DNA of 8,187 nucleotides from Oscillospiraceae bacterium (GTDB taxonomy: Bacteria > Bacillota > Clostridia > Oscillospirales > Oscillospiraceae): positions 1 through 8,187 of the forward strand of contig JAFQDY010000089.1 of the NCBI GenBank assembly GCA_017399325.1, in the 5' to 3' direction. Position numbers and translations under genes: made by a program. The notes under the pieces were generated by a model. That model ran no database searches, was not told where the DNA came from, and saw only the letters and a list, made by a program, of their open reading frames with translations. Position 1 is the first letter of the stretch, and each line of letters starts with the position of its first letter. Below, piece by piece: positions 1 through 5,949 of the stretch.

Positions 1-197
1 AGGGTGAAAAGGTGGGGTAAGAGCCCACCCGGCCTATGGAGACATAGGTTTTACGATGTAAACTCTATCCGGAGCAACACCGTGTGAGGGACAATAGGCT
101 TGCCCGGCCGTCCCCAAGAGGTGGCTTGATTCCGTGAGCAATCGCGGAACTAGATAGATGGCTGTCAAGACAGAACCCGGCTTACAGACCCGATCGC
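1..197 (+). ncRNA. rnpB: RNase P RNA, 3' part (5' truncated by window edge)
   Basis: This is the catalytic RNA of ribonuclease P, which removes the 5' leader from tRNA precursors. The visible part carries signature blocks of bacterial type A P RNA in the right order: AGGGTGAAAAGGTGGGGTAA followed by GAGCCCACC near the start, TAAACTCTATCCGGAGCAA around 59-77, the AGGTGGCTTGATTCCGTGAG block around 119-138, TAGATAGATGGCTGTC around 152-167, and the conserved 3' block ACAGAACCCGGCTTACAGAC at 170-189. The 5' half, including the first strand of P1 and P4, lies outside the window. The exact 3' end is uncertain by a few bases, because the P1 partner strand is not visible. A terminator follows within about 20 bases. 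Confidence 0.96.
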
Positions 198-205
198 ATT
201 ATAAA

Positions 206-237
206 CAAAAAAGCACCGTCATAAGACGGTGTTTTTT
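206..237. terminator. Bidirectional terminator between rnpB and the PII operon
   Basis: A 7-bp GC-rich stem CACCGTC/GACGGTG (214-220 with 225-231) closes on loop ATAA. It is followed by six T on the + strand and preceded by a run of A that gives a T tract on the - strand. It can therefore end rnpB rightward and the convergent PII operon leftward; the operon's last stop codon (241-239) lies a few bases away. Confidence 0.9.
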
Positions 238-238
238 C

Positions 239-574
239 TTATTGTTTGGGTTCGTCAGGTATCTGTACCAAACCGGCCACATCGGTTACCGGCAGGCAAA
301 ACACAATACCTTGCGCCTTATCGCCCATACCCATTCGGCTATACAAGGTGTTCAGCACTTTGTCGCGAATGGACTTTTCCACCACCATCATAAGGATCTC
401 CTTCTCCGGTTCGATGGTAATTCCGAAAAATGCCGCTTCTTTCTCTCTGGCAACGCCGCGGGCATTGAGGATCGTGCCGCCGCGGACGCCTTCGTGCCGG
501 GCAAGGTCCATTGCCTCTTCGGCAAAGCCTGCATTCACAATGGCTAAAATCACTTCATAATTGTCTGTTTTCAT
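239..574 (-). CDS. PII-family (GlnB-like) regulatory protein, second of two
   Basis: This 111-residue protein has the length and fold pattern of a PII signalling protein (GlnB/GlnK superfamily). Such trimers bind ATP, ADP or 2-oxoglutarate and control a partner by inserting a flexible T-loop. Visible hallmarks are the N-terminal beta strand YEVILAIV, the segment GVRGGTILNARG at about 29-40 leading into the T-loop region, FFGITIEPEKEILMMVV at about 49-65, and a B-loop-like GMGDKAQGIVFCLPV at about 82-96. The T-loop sequence does not match classical GlnB and lacks its uridylylated tyrosine context. The start overlaps the stop of the upstream PII gene by 4 bp (ATGA), with AAGGAGGG just upstream, so the two are translationally coupled. 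The likely role, inferred from the operon, is regulating the membrane protein encoded at 956-2479. Family membership is secure; the ligand and partner are not known. Confidence 0.9.
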   Translation of the reverse strand: MKTDNYEVILAIVNAGFAEEAMDLARHEGVRGGTILNARGVAREKEAAFFGITIEPEKEILMMVVEKSIRDKVLNTLYSRMGMGDKAQGIVFCLPVTDVAGLVQIPDEPKQ

Positions 575-942
575 CCTAATCCCTCCTTGGGCCGATGATC
601 GCTCAAAAACTGGTACATACTCACGCCGATCACACTGGATAGCGGCACTGCAAATGCAACGCCTTTTCCTTTGCGAATAGTTTCAAATTTTTCCGTCAGG
701 CACTTCATGACCGGGTCTACCATATCCTCCCGAACCACACTGAAAATCACAGCCTTTTGGGGATTGAGACCCAGCATATCCACAAGTTCCGTGTTGGCCG
801 TACCTTTGCCCGGCACGACCATCTGGAAGTTTACCTCAAACTGGCTGAGAACATCTAAGTAAAACTCGGCCTTGGGGCGGTCCACAACGGTAAATATCAA
901 TTTCAGTTTTTTGATCGCCGATTCGTTGACGGTATTTGCCAT
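571..942 (-). CDS. PII-family-like regulatory protein, first of two (divergent paralogue)
   Basis: This 123-residue protein shares the PII-type outline with its downstream neighbour. It has a strand LKLIFTVVDR, then a helix, then VNFQMVVPGKGTANTELVDM at about 37-56 in the place of the T-loop, then KAVIFSVVRED with a second helix, and GKGVAFAVPLSSVIGV at about 92-107 in the B-loop position. It is more diverged from canonical GlnB than its neighbour and has a longer C-terminal tail. The ATG at 942 follows a GGGGGGA ribosome binding site, 13 bp after the stop of the membrane-protein gene, and the gene overlaps the next PII gene by 4 bp. Two different PII-like subunits made together suggest heteromeric or dual sensing, which is inference. 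It could also be described only as PII-like, since ligand binding cannot be judged from sequence alone. Confidence 0.82.
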   Translation of the reverse strand: MANTVNESAIKKLKLIFTVVDRPKAEFYLDVLSQFEVNFQMVVPGKGTANTELVDMLGLNPQKAVIFSVVREDMVDPVMKCLTEKFETIRKGKGVAFAVPLSSVIGVSMYQFLSDHRPKEGLG

Positions 943-955
943 AGATGTCCCCCCA

Positions 956-2479
956 TTACATAAAGTTGATAATCTGCTGGTCGTCCGCGTCCAAGATCCG
1001 CTTCATTGCCAGTTTGTGGCGGATGCGGTTATGGACAATTGCCCGGAAGCCCAAAAGTTGAATGGTGATCAGCGGCGCCATAGCCACCAACGCCACCACG
1101 CCGAAAGCGTCCCGGAGAACCGCTTCTTCTCCGTGCAGACCCATGCAAGTGCCGATGGCAAAGGGCAGAATGAAGCCGGATGTCATCGGACCGCTTGCCA
1201 CGCCGCCGGAGTCAAAGGCGATGGCTGTATACACAGGCGGCACAAACAGAGAAAGCGCCAGCGAAATAAAATAACCGGGGACGATGTAATAGGCAAGAGA
1301 AAAATCGAAGATGATCCGCACTAGCGACAGAGCGATCGCGCCGCCTACGCCGATGCACAGACCTGTCAGCATGGCTCTGCGGGTGATATACCCGCCGGTC
1401 ACTTCTTCTACCTGCTGATTCAGTACATGGATTGCAGGCTCTGCCAGGACCACCAGTACGCCCATCACAAGACCCAGTCCCACGATCAGGTATCGGTTCA
1501 TTTCGGACAGCGCCACGCCCAGTTTATAGCCTATGGGCATAAATCCCACATTGACGCCGGTTAAGAACAGCACCAAACCGATGTAGGTCAGAACAACGCC
1601 CAGACCGATACGGATCAGTTGCCGTTTGTGGAGTTTTAAGAAGATAAACTGGCAGACCAGGAAGAACACCACGATCAGACCCAGCGCAACGCCCACTTCC
1701 TTGCAGGTGTGGATCGCAGTATTGATAAATGCGCCGATCACATCATTGTCAATGGCAAAATTCGGCACAGTATATGTCAGTTCCGATCTGGAAAATGTAC
1801 CAAGCAGCAGCACCGCCAAAATCGGGCCGATGGAACAAAGGGCCACCATACCGAAACTGTTTTGCTGGGAATGGCGGTCGCCCAGCACACTGGAAATACC
1901 CACGCACAGAGCCATAATAAACGGCACCGTAATCGGACCGGTTGTAACACCACCGGAGTCAAACGCCATGGGCATCAGCGCGAGATTGCCGTTTGCCGAC
2001 AACAGTAGCGCAACGGCAAACATCAGCATATAAAATAACATCAGCAACATCGCCAGCCGTTGTTTGAACACGATCCGCAAAATTGCCACCACCAAAAACA
2101 GGCCCACGCCCACGCCCACCGTAACGATCAGCGCTGTGCCGTTCATCACGGACGCCACCTGCTTTGCCAGCACCTGCAAATCCGGTTCTGCCACCGTAAT
2201 CAACAGGCCCAGGGCAAAGCACACGATCAAAAGCAGGCTCAATTTCTTCTGTCGGGAAAGGCCGGCGCCGACATGGGTTCCCATGGGGATCATGGCCAGA
2301 TCCGCGCCCAGATTAAACAAACCGATACCCACGATCAGCAAAACCGCGCCGATGGTGAACCCGATCAGTTCTGCCCGGGTAAACGAAAACCAGGGCAGCA
2401 GCGAAATAACATATACAATTATCGTAATCGGCAAAGCCGAGCGAAGCGCTTCTAATATCTTCTCACGCAACTGAAGCAT
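956..2479 (-). CDS. DUF1538-type polytopic membrane protein with internal duplication (putative transporter)
   Basis: This 507-residue, very hydrophobic protein has roughly a dozen predicted membrane spans and matches the DUF1538 family by its motifs. It is an internal duplication. AEPD at 97-100 and AFDSGGVTTGPIT at 172-184 recur as AEPA at 346-349 and AFDSGGVASGPMT at 421-433, a constant offset of 249 residues. Each copy continues with a similar FGxVALxxxxPxxxxxLLG segment. Such two-repeat architecture is common in secondary transporters and channels, and the conserved glycine-rich Asp-Ser motifs could line a substrate or ion site; the substrate is unknown. The ATG at 2479 has AAGAGGTG upstream and a promoter about 30 bp further out. 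The gene leads an operon with two PII-like genes, much as amtB pairs with glnK, so PII control of transport is the natural inference. It is not an Amt protein. Confidence 0.85.
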   Translation of the reverse strand: MLQLREKILEALRSALPITIIVYVISLLPWFSFTRAELIGFTIGAVLLIVGIGLFNLGADLAMIPMGTHVGAGLSRQKKLSLLLIVCFALGLLITVAEPDLQVLAKQVASVMNGTALIVTVGVGVGLFLVVAILRIVFKQRLAMLLMLFYMLMFAVALLLSANGNLALMPMAFDSGGVTTGPITVPFIMALCVGISSVLGDRHSQQNSFGMVALCSIGPILAVLLLGTFSRSELTYTVPNFAIDNDVIGAFINTAIHTCKEVGVALGLIVVFFLVCQFIFLKLHKRQLIRIGLGVVLTYIGLVLFLTGVNVGFMPIGYKLGVALSEMNRYLIVGLGLVMGVLVVLAEPAIHVLNQQVEEVTGGYITRRAMLTGLCIGVGGAIALSLVRIIFDFSLAYYIVPGYFISLALSLFVPPVYTAIAFDSGGVASGPMTSGFILPFAIGTCMGLHGEEAVLRDAFGVVALVAMAPLITIQLLGFRAIVHNRIRHKLAMKRILDADDQQIINFM

Positions 2480-2505
2480 GTTCCCATCACCTCTTATTCT
2501 TCATT

Positions 2506-2534
2506 ACTATACCATACAATCCCGAGAATTCCAA
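2506..2534 (-). promoter_or_regulatory. Promoter of the DUF1538-PII-PII operon
   Basis: On the - strand, TTGGAA (2534-2529) and TATAGT (2511-2506) are separated by exactly 17 bp. Both are close to the sigma-A consensus, and they lie 27 bp upstream of the ATG. No obvious operator palindrome is seen. Confidence 0.6.
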
Positions 2535-2584
2535 ATGAATTCTTTGTAACATGATCGGCGCGCTTTATGCCCGCTACAAAATAA

Positions 2585-2613
2585 TTGCCTTTCCCATCCG
2601 TTTATGGTATGAT
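2585..2613 (+). promoter_or_regulatory. Promoter of the HAD phosphatase gene
   Basis: TTGCCT at 2585-2590 and TATGAT at 2608-2613 have a 17-bp spacer. The predicted transcript starts about 20 bases before the start codon, with an AAGGAGG site at 2623-2629. The position rules out the in-frame TTG at 2585 as a start, because it is itself part of the -35 box. Confidence 0.65.
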
Positions 2614-2638
2614 AAAAGGCAGAAGGAGGCGACACAGT

Positions 2639-3280
2639 ATGAAACCAAAAGCAATCTTTTTTGACTTAGATGGCACACTCACCGATTCCGGTGAAGGCAT
2701 CATCAATTGCGCCACCCTCGCTTTGGAGCACTTCGGTCTGCCTGTTCCTTCCCGAGAGGAAATGGGTGTTTTTGTAGGGCCGCCTCTGGATCTGACTTTT
2801 GTCAAATTCGGCGTGCCGGCAGATAAGACCCAGGAGGCCATCGATGTTTTCCGCAGCCGGTATCTGGTGACCGGAAAATGGGAAAACGCCCCCTACCCCG
2901 GCATCCACGGGTTGCTGGACGCCCTGAAAAAACAGGGACACCGCCTGTTTGTGGCCACATCCAAGCCGGAAGTCACCGCTTTGGAGGTGCTTGCCAAATT
3001 TGAACTGACCGATTATTTTGAAATGATCTGCGGCGCGACCCTTGACGGCACCCGGGTCCATAAGTCCGATGTGATCGCATATCTGCTGGGAAAAATTGAA
3101 ACAGAGCAGGATATCATTATGGTAGGCGACACGGAATTTGATGTGATCGGCGCTGCCGCCCACGGCATTCCCACCATCGGCGTTTCCTGGGGCTACGGCG
3201 ACGTTTCCGCTATGGCAGAAGCCGGCGCTTTGGCCATCGCCAACACAATGGACGAATTACTCACCCTTATCGATCAATAA
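2639..3280 (+). CDS. HAD-family hydrolase, phosphoglycolate phosphatase-like
   Basis: This 213-residue protein of the haloacid dehalogenase superfamily is probably a cytoplasmic phosphatase acting on a small phosphorylated metabolite. Motif I is FFDLDGTLTD, with nucleophile D9 and acid/base D11. Motif II is VATSKP at about 105-110. The motif III lysine is in the region HKSD, near 142. Motif IV is VGDTEFD, with D164 and D168. The helical insert after motif I fits a C1-type cap, as in Gph, PpaX and PgmB relatives. GVSWGYG near the C-terminus is typical of phosphoglycolate phosphatase-type members. The ATG at 2639 was chosen because AAGGAGG sits 9 bp upstream and the next in-frame upstream start lies inside the promoter. 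The gene is monocistronic, with a terminator right after the stop. The exact substrate cannot be assigned. Confidence 0.92.
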   Translation: MKPKAIFFDLDGTLTDSGEGIINCATLALEHFGLPVPSREEMGVFVGPPLDLTFVKFGVPADKTQEAIDVFRSRYLVTGKWENAPYPGIHGLLDALKKQGHRLFVATSKPEVTALEVLAKFELTDYFEMICGATLDGTRVHKSDVIAYLLGKIETEQDIIMVGDTEFDVIGAAAHGIPTIGVSWGYGDVSAMAEAGALAIANTMDELLTLIDQ

Positions 3281-3315
3281 AAAATGCGAACCGATTTCGG
3301 TTCGCATTTTATTTT
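3281..3315. terminator. Bidirectional terminator
   Basis: A perfect 13-bp inverted repeat, AAAATGCGAACCG with CGGTTCGCATTTT, closes on loop ATTT and is followed by ATTTT. It begins right after the HAD gene stop and lies 3 bp past the stop of the convergent membrane-protein gene, so it serves both. Confidence 0.93.
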
Positions 3316-3317
3316 GC

Positions 3318-3683
3318 TCAGAACAGATTGACGATCCAGATCATCACAGGCAGCATCAGCGACAGTACGCTGACCATCCAGGGATAGAGGATCTTTTTGG
3401 AGCAGGCCATCAGCAACAGGCAGACCACCGTGACCAACAGCGGCGCTAAAACCGCGATCCCCCGGTCGACCATAATGGGATAGCCGTTTTTCTGCATAAT
3501 GCCGATCCCCACGGTTGCAGGGAGCAACGCTGCGTTTCGGATCGCCAGACACACCGCGCAGACAAAAACAGGGATCGCCAATATCAAACTGCGCAGATTA
3601 TATGCCCATTTGCCGGTCAATTTCAGCACGGAACAGATGTCTTTCCATGTTCTGTGTTTTTCTCTCGGCTTTTTCTTTTCCAT
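3318..3683 (-). CDS. Small basic-tailed membrane protein, function unknown
   Basis: This is a 121-residue protein that I do not recognise. The first 30 residues are highly basic (MEKKKPREKHRTWK), which predicts a cytoplasmic N-terminus. Hydrophobic segments follow at about 33-48 (possibly with a short continuation to 63), 75-94 and 98-120, so three or four membrane spans with almost no loops. Just after the second span is a short SKK loop. The ATG at 3683 has a clear GGAGGTG site upstream. A weak promoter candidate lies at 3719-3747, and the bidirectional terminator at 3281-3315 ends the transcript, so it appears to be a single-gene unit. No catalytic motif is visible. The clean start, stop and terminator make it a real gene. 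Confidence 0.75.
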   Translation of the reverse strand: MEKKKPREKHRTWKDICSVLKLTGKWAYNLRSLILAIPVFVCAVCLAIRNAALLPATVGIGIMQKNGYPIMVDRGIAVLAPLLVTVVCLLLMACSKKILYPWMVSVLSLMLPVMIWIVNLF

Positions 3684-3718
3684 ATGCCACCTCCGGCAGA
3701 ACTTCTTTTGTGTTTTCT

Positions 3719-3747
3719 ATTTTACCACGAACGCCTTGTCGGCGCAA
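3719..3747 (-). promoter_or_regulatory. Possible promoter of the small membrane-protein gene
   Basis: On the - strand, TAAAAT (3724-3719) lies 17 bp after TTGCGC (3747-3742). The -10 box is good and the -35 box is weak. It sits about 36 bp before the start codon. Confidence 0.4.
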
Positions 3748-3899
3748 GGGGCATTTTTATCGGGTCGCGGCCATCATAATTATACCCAAACAGCATATAA
3801 GTTTACCACGGAAAGTCTTGTTTTTATCAGTCCGCTTTATTGGACTTTTGTTTCCGTACAATAGGGACGTAAACAAGATATTTACAGGAGGTAAACCCA

Positions 3900-4067
3900 A
3901 TGAAAACAACCGCTTGCAAACGTTACAACCGCTTTTGCGCCCCGCCGGCATACCCCAATGCCGCCACCCGTCAGGAGATCATTCACAAGGTTTTGGACTT
4001 GCTTTTGGTGGCAGCCAGCGGTATGGGACTTGCCGCAATTCTGCTGCTGTACATTGCCATTGCCTGA
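3900..4067 (+). CDS. 55-residue single-span membrane protein, function unknown
   Basis: A short reading frame begins ATG-AAA-ACA at 3900 and ends at TGA 4065-4067. It is preceded by a near-perfect ribosome binding site, AGGAGGTAA, 5 bp before the ATG. The product has a basic N-terminus rich in Arg, Lys and Cys (MKTTACKRYNRFCAPPAYPN). An amphipathic stretch with Arg, Glu, His and Lys follows at about 24-30, then a hydrophobic helix from about 31 to the C-terminus at 55. This predicts an N-in, tail-anchored type of small protein. A possible -10 box, TACAAT, lies at 3857-3862, but I see no convincing -35. It is convergent with coaX: its stop codon directly abuts the coaX stop codon with no spacer, and no intrinsic terminator is apparent there. 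I do not recognise the family. The ribosome site and the strand-specific coding pattern support it as real. Confidence 0.72.
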   Translation: MKTTACKRYNRFCAPPAYPNAATRQEIIHKVLDLLLVAASGMGLAAILLLYIAIA

Positions 4068-4835
4068 TTACTTTTTGTTATCCCGATAAAGGGCAGCCAG
4101 ACCTTTGATGATCAGGTCCTTATCGTAGATCATAGGCGTTTTACACAAGGGCGCAATGAATTTAGCGATGCCGCCGGTGATGACCACGGTGGTCTTATAG
4201 CCCAGTTCCGCTTCCATTCGTTCCACCATACCGTCCAGCATACAGGCCGCGCCGATCATAATGCCGGAACGCATTGCATCCACAGTGTTTCTGCCTACGG
4301 CGCGCCTGGGCTGGTCCAGTTGCAGGCCGGGAAGCAACGCCGTTTTTTCCGTCAGCGCATCCATAGAAAGTTTCACGCCGGGAATGATACAACCGCCGAT
4401 GTGGGCGCCATTGGGGTCCAAAACTGCCATTGTGGTGGCTGTACCCATATCGATGACGATCAGGGGCGGTTTATGCTCACGCAACGCCGCCACGTCTGCC
4501 GCTACCAGGTCTGCGCCGGTTTGCCCGGGATTTTCCAGGCGGATGTCCAGTCCTGTTTTAATGCCGGGGCCTACCACCAAACTGTTTTTGCCAATGAGTT
4601 TTTTTATGGCGGTCTGGAAGGAGTTGAGTACCTGCGGAACGACAGAAGCAATGATGCAGCCTTCGATGTCTTCTACGCAGACATTGTGCACATCCAAAAG
4701 GATCTTCAGGTCCACACAGTACTGGTCGGAAGTTTTGGTAACTTCCGTGCGGAGTCTGGCTTCAAAGACGATGGCGTCATCCTTTACGCCACCCAACACG
4801 ATGTTGGAGTTGCCAATATCAACGGTCAGGATCAT
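4068..4835 (-). CDS. coaX: Type III pantothenate kinase
   Basis: CoaX phosphorylates pantothenate to 4'-phosphopantothenate with ATP, the first step of coenzyme A synthesis, in the cytoplasm. Type III enzymes are insensitive to CoA feedback and usually need a monovalent cation. At 255 residues the length is normal. Diagnostic motifs are the N-terminal phosphate loop DIGNSN (D6), GADL at 107-110 with the catalytic Asp D109, the second phosphate motif DMGTATT at 129-135, GGCIIPGVKLS at about 147-157, and TGGIAK near 220. The ATG at 4835 overlaps the stop of the upstream phosphoesterase gene by 4 bp (ATGA), and its GGAGG site lies inside that gene, so translation is coupled. The gene ends flush against the convergent 55-residue protein gene. 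The assignment is secure. Confidence 0.97.
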   Translation of the reverse strand: MILTVDIGNSNIVLGGVKDDAIVFEARLRTEVTKTSDQYCVDLKILLDVHNVCVEDIEGCIIASVVPQVLNSFQTAIKKLIGKNSLVVGPGIKTGLDIRLENPGQTGADLVAADVAALREHKPPLIVIDMGTATTMAVLDPNGAHIGGCIIPGVKLSMDALTEKTALLPGLQLDQPRRAVGRNTVDAMRSGIMIGAACMLDGMVERMEAELGYKTTVVITGGIAKFIAPLCKTPMIYDKDLIIKGLAALYRDNKK

Positions 4836-5320
4836 ATTATGTCCTCCAATTCTTTTTCTGTCAGTATATAACAGGCAGTAACCTGCTGCCCATCGGTTTC
4901 AAATATGCCGGCTGAACTGCCTGCGCTGCCGGGATTCAGCACCCAAACGCCGTCTTGCTCCATATGGCAATCCGGAATGTGGGTGTGGCCGTAAAGCACC
5001 AGTTTTGCGCCATATTTTCTCGCCTCGGAAAGAAGGGTATCGATGCCGGATTTTACATATTGCCGGTGGCCGTGGGTCATAAATGTCATCACCCCGCCAA
5101 CGCAGTAGCACAGTTTTTGCTTTGCGTGGATAGGGGCCCGATATGTATCGCAATTGCCGGCGACCTGGTGCAAACGAATGTGGGGAAACATTTCCTGCAG
5201 GGTTTCTGCATCGTCATAGTAATCGCCCAAATGCACCACCGCATCGGGTTTTATTTTCTCCACACACTTGCGCATAAACCGCATACCTGCATGGGAATCC
5301 GATAAAACAAGCACTTTCAC
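4832..5320 (-). CDS. YfcE/MJ0936-type metallophosphoesterase
   Basis: This 162-residue calcineurin-like phosphoesterase is probably a cytoplasmic, Mn- or Ni-dependent phosphodiesterase of the YfcE/MJ0936 family, whose physiological substrate is generally unknown. All metal-ligand motifs are present in order: SDSH (D8, H10), GDYYDD (D33), GNCD (N56), THGH (H83) and GHTH (H112, H114), followed by NPGSAG as in the family. The start is GTG at 5320. An in-frame TGA two codons upstream leaves no earlier option, and a GGTGA site precedes it. It is the first gene of a two-gene operon with coaX, from a promoter at 5361-5389. A link between this enzyme and CoA synthesis is not established; the coupling may be only organisational. 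Confidence 0.93.
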   Translation of the reverse strand: MKVLVLSDSHAGMRFMRKCVEKIKPDAVVHLGDYYDDAETLQEMFPHIRLHQVAGNCDTYRAPIHAKQKLCYCVGGVMTFMTHGHRQYVKSGIDTLLSEARKYGAKLVLYGHTHIPDCHMEQDGVWVLNPGSAGSSAGIFETDGQQVTACYILTEKELEDII

Positions 5321-5322
5321 AG

Positions 5323-5352
5323 TTCACCATCACGCCCATTCCTGCATATAAT
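5323..5352 (+). promoter_or_regulatory. Promoter of the three-gene small-protein operon
   Basis: TTCACC at 5323-5328 is followed, after 18 bp, by a perfect TATAAT at 5347-5352. The predicted leader before the ATG at 5395 is about 35 bases. The promoter is interleaved with the opposing one at 5361-5389. Confidence 0.6.
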
Positions 5353-5360
5353 ACTAATAC

Positions 5361-5389
5361 ATTATAACAGACTTTTGGACTGGGGGCAA
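5361..5389 (-). promoter_or_regulatory. Promoter of the phosphoesterase-coaX operon
   Basis: On the - strand, TTGCCC (5389-5384) and a perfect TATAAT (5366-5361) have a 17-bp spacer. The leader to the GTG at 5320 is about 35 bases. The two divergent promoters face away from each other with their -10 boxes only 8 bp apart, so two polymerases cannot occupy them together. Confidence 0.7.
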
Positions 5390-5394
5390 TCATC

Positions 5395-5622
5395 ATGCAG
5401 AAAAAATCTCAGGATTTTTCCATGGAAGACATTATGCGCATCGCTCAAAGCCCTGCGGGGCAGCAACTGATCGCAATGCTGAAGCAAAATGACAACGCCA
5501 AACTGGAGCAGGCCGTTGCACAAGCCAAGGGTGGAGATTACGCCCAGGCAAGCCAAATTTTGCGGACCATGCTCTCCTCTTCGCAGGCGCAAAACCTACT
5601 GAAAGAACTGGGGGAAAAATAA
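5395..5622 (+). CDS. Small helical protein, first gene of an unknown three-gene operon
   Basis: This is a 75-residue, soluble, apparently all-helical protein that I cannot assign to a named family. The N-terminal half contains MEDIMRIAQSPAGQQLIAML (10-29), a short helix-NP/SP-helix pattern resembling the one in the next gene's product. The C-terminal half is rich in Gln and Ala, with AKGGDYAQASQILRTMLSS. No signal peptide or membrane span is seen. The ATG at 5395 follows GGGGGCA, and the stop overlaps the next start by one base (TAATG), indicating coupled translation. Its neighbours are two further small proteins in the same operon, so it probably works with them. Function unknown. Confidence 0.78.
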   Translation: MQKKSQDFSMEDIMRIAQSPAGQQLIAMLKQNDNAKLEQAVAQAKGGDYAQASQILRTMLSSSQAQNLLKELGEK

Positions 5623-5945
5623 TGGAAGATATGGAATCCAAATTGGGTGCCATTTTAAGCAATCCGCAGATGATGCAGCAAATTATGTCCATCGCACAAA
5701 ATTTTCAATCAGAACCCGAACCTGCACCGTCCCAAACAGACGGCATACCGGAACTCGATTTGGGTATGGTACAAAAACTCACATCGCTGATTGGGCAAAC
5801 GGGAATTGATTCTCACCAAAAAGCCCTGCTGCACGCCCTGAACCCATACTTAAATAACGGTCGCATTCAAAAACTGGAAAAAGCCATGCGGGCAGCCAAA
5901 CTGGCAAGCATGGCATCGGTACTATTTGGCAATTTAGGCAGGTGA
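5622..5945 (+). CDS. Small helical protein, second gene of the unknown operon
   Basis: This 107-residue protein has three parts. A helical N-terminus contains LSNPQMMQQIMSIAQNF (12-28). A linker rich in Pro, Glu and Ser spans about 30-45. A C-terminal basic helical segment has SHQKALLHALNPYLNNGR followed by IQKLEKAMRAAKLASMASVL (64-101). The first segment looks superficially like STI1 repeats (NP-x-MxQQIM), and the start of the preceding protein is similar, so the two may be distant relatives. The ribosome site GGGGGA lies in the end of the upstream gene. No enzymatic motif, signal peptide or membrane span is visible. The last segment could bind nucleic acid or a protein partner, but nothing in the sequence proves either. 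Function unknown. Confidence 0.78.
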   Translation: MEDMESKLGAILSNPQMMQQIMSIAQNFQSEPEPAPSQTDGIPELDLGMVQKLTSLIGQTGIDSHQKALLHALNPYLNNGRIQKLEKAMRAAKLASMASVLFGNLGR

Positions 5946-5949
5946 CGGT

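Noticed and set aside
158..560. + strand reading frames antisense to the PII gene and overlapping rnpB and its terminator
   Set aside because: One begins inside the RNase P RNA and crosses its terminator. Their composition is not protein-like, and the opposite strand encodes a clear PII protein.
872..2474. Several + and - strand frames of 60-150 residues inside the DUF1538 gene
   Set aside because: They are shadows of the 507-residue gene, which has a clear family match, promoter and ribosome site. The shadow products are rich in His, Arg, Gln or Thr, with no motifs.
2585..2638. An 18-residue N-terminal extension of the HAD phosphatase from a TTG start
   Set aside because: The TTG is part of the -35 box of the gene's own promoter, and a strong AAGGAGG site directs the ATG at 2639. 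The family N-terminus begins just before FDLDGT.
3499..4108. + strand frames of 121 and 197 residues across the small membrane-protein gene and the following intergenic region
   Set aside because: They cross the promoter and start of the - strand gene, read in the wrong frame through the 55-residue gene with its strong ribosome site, and show no domain.
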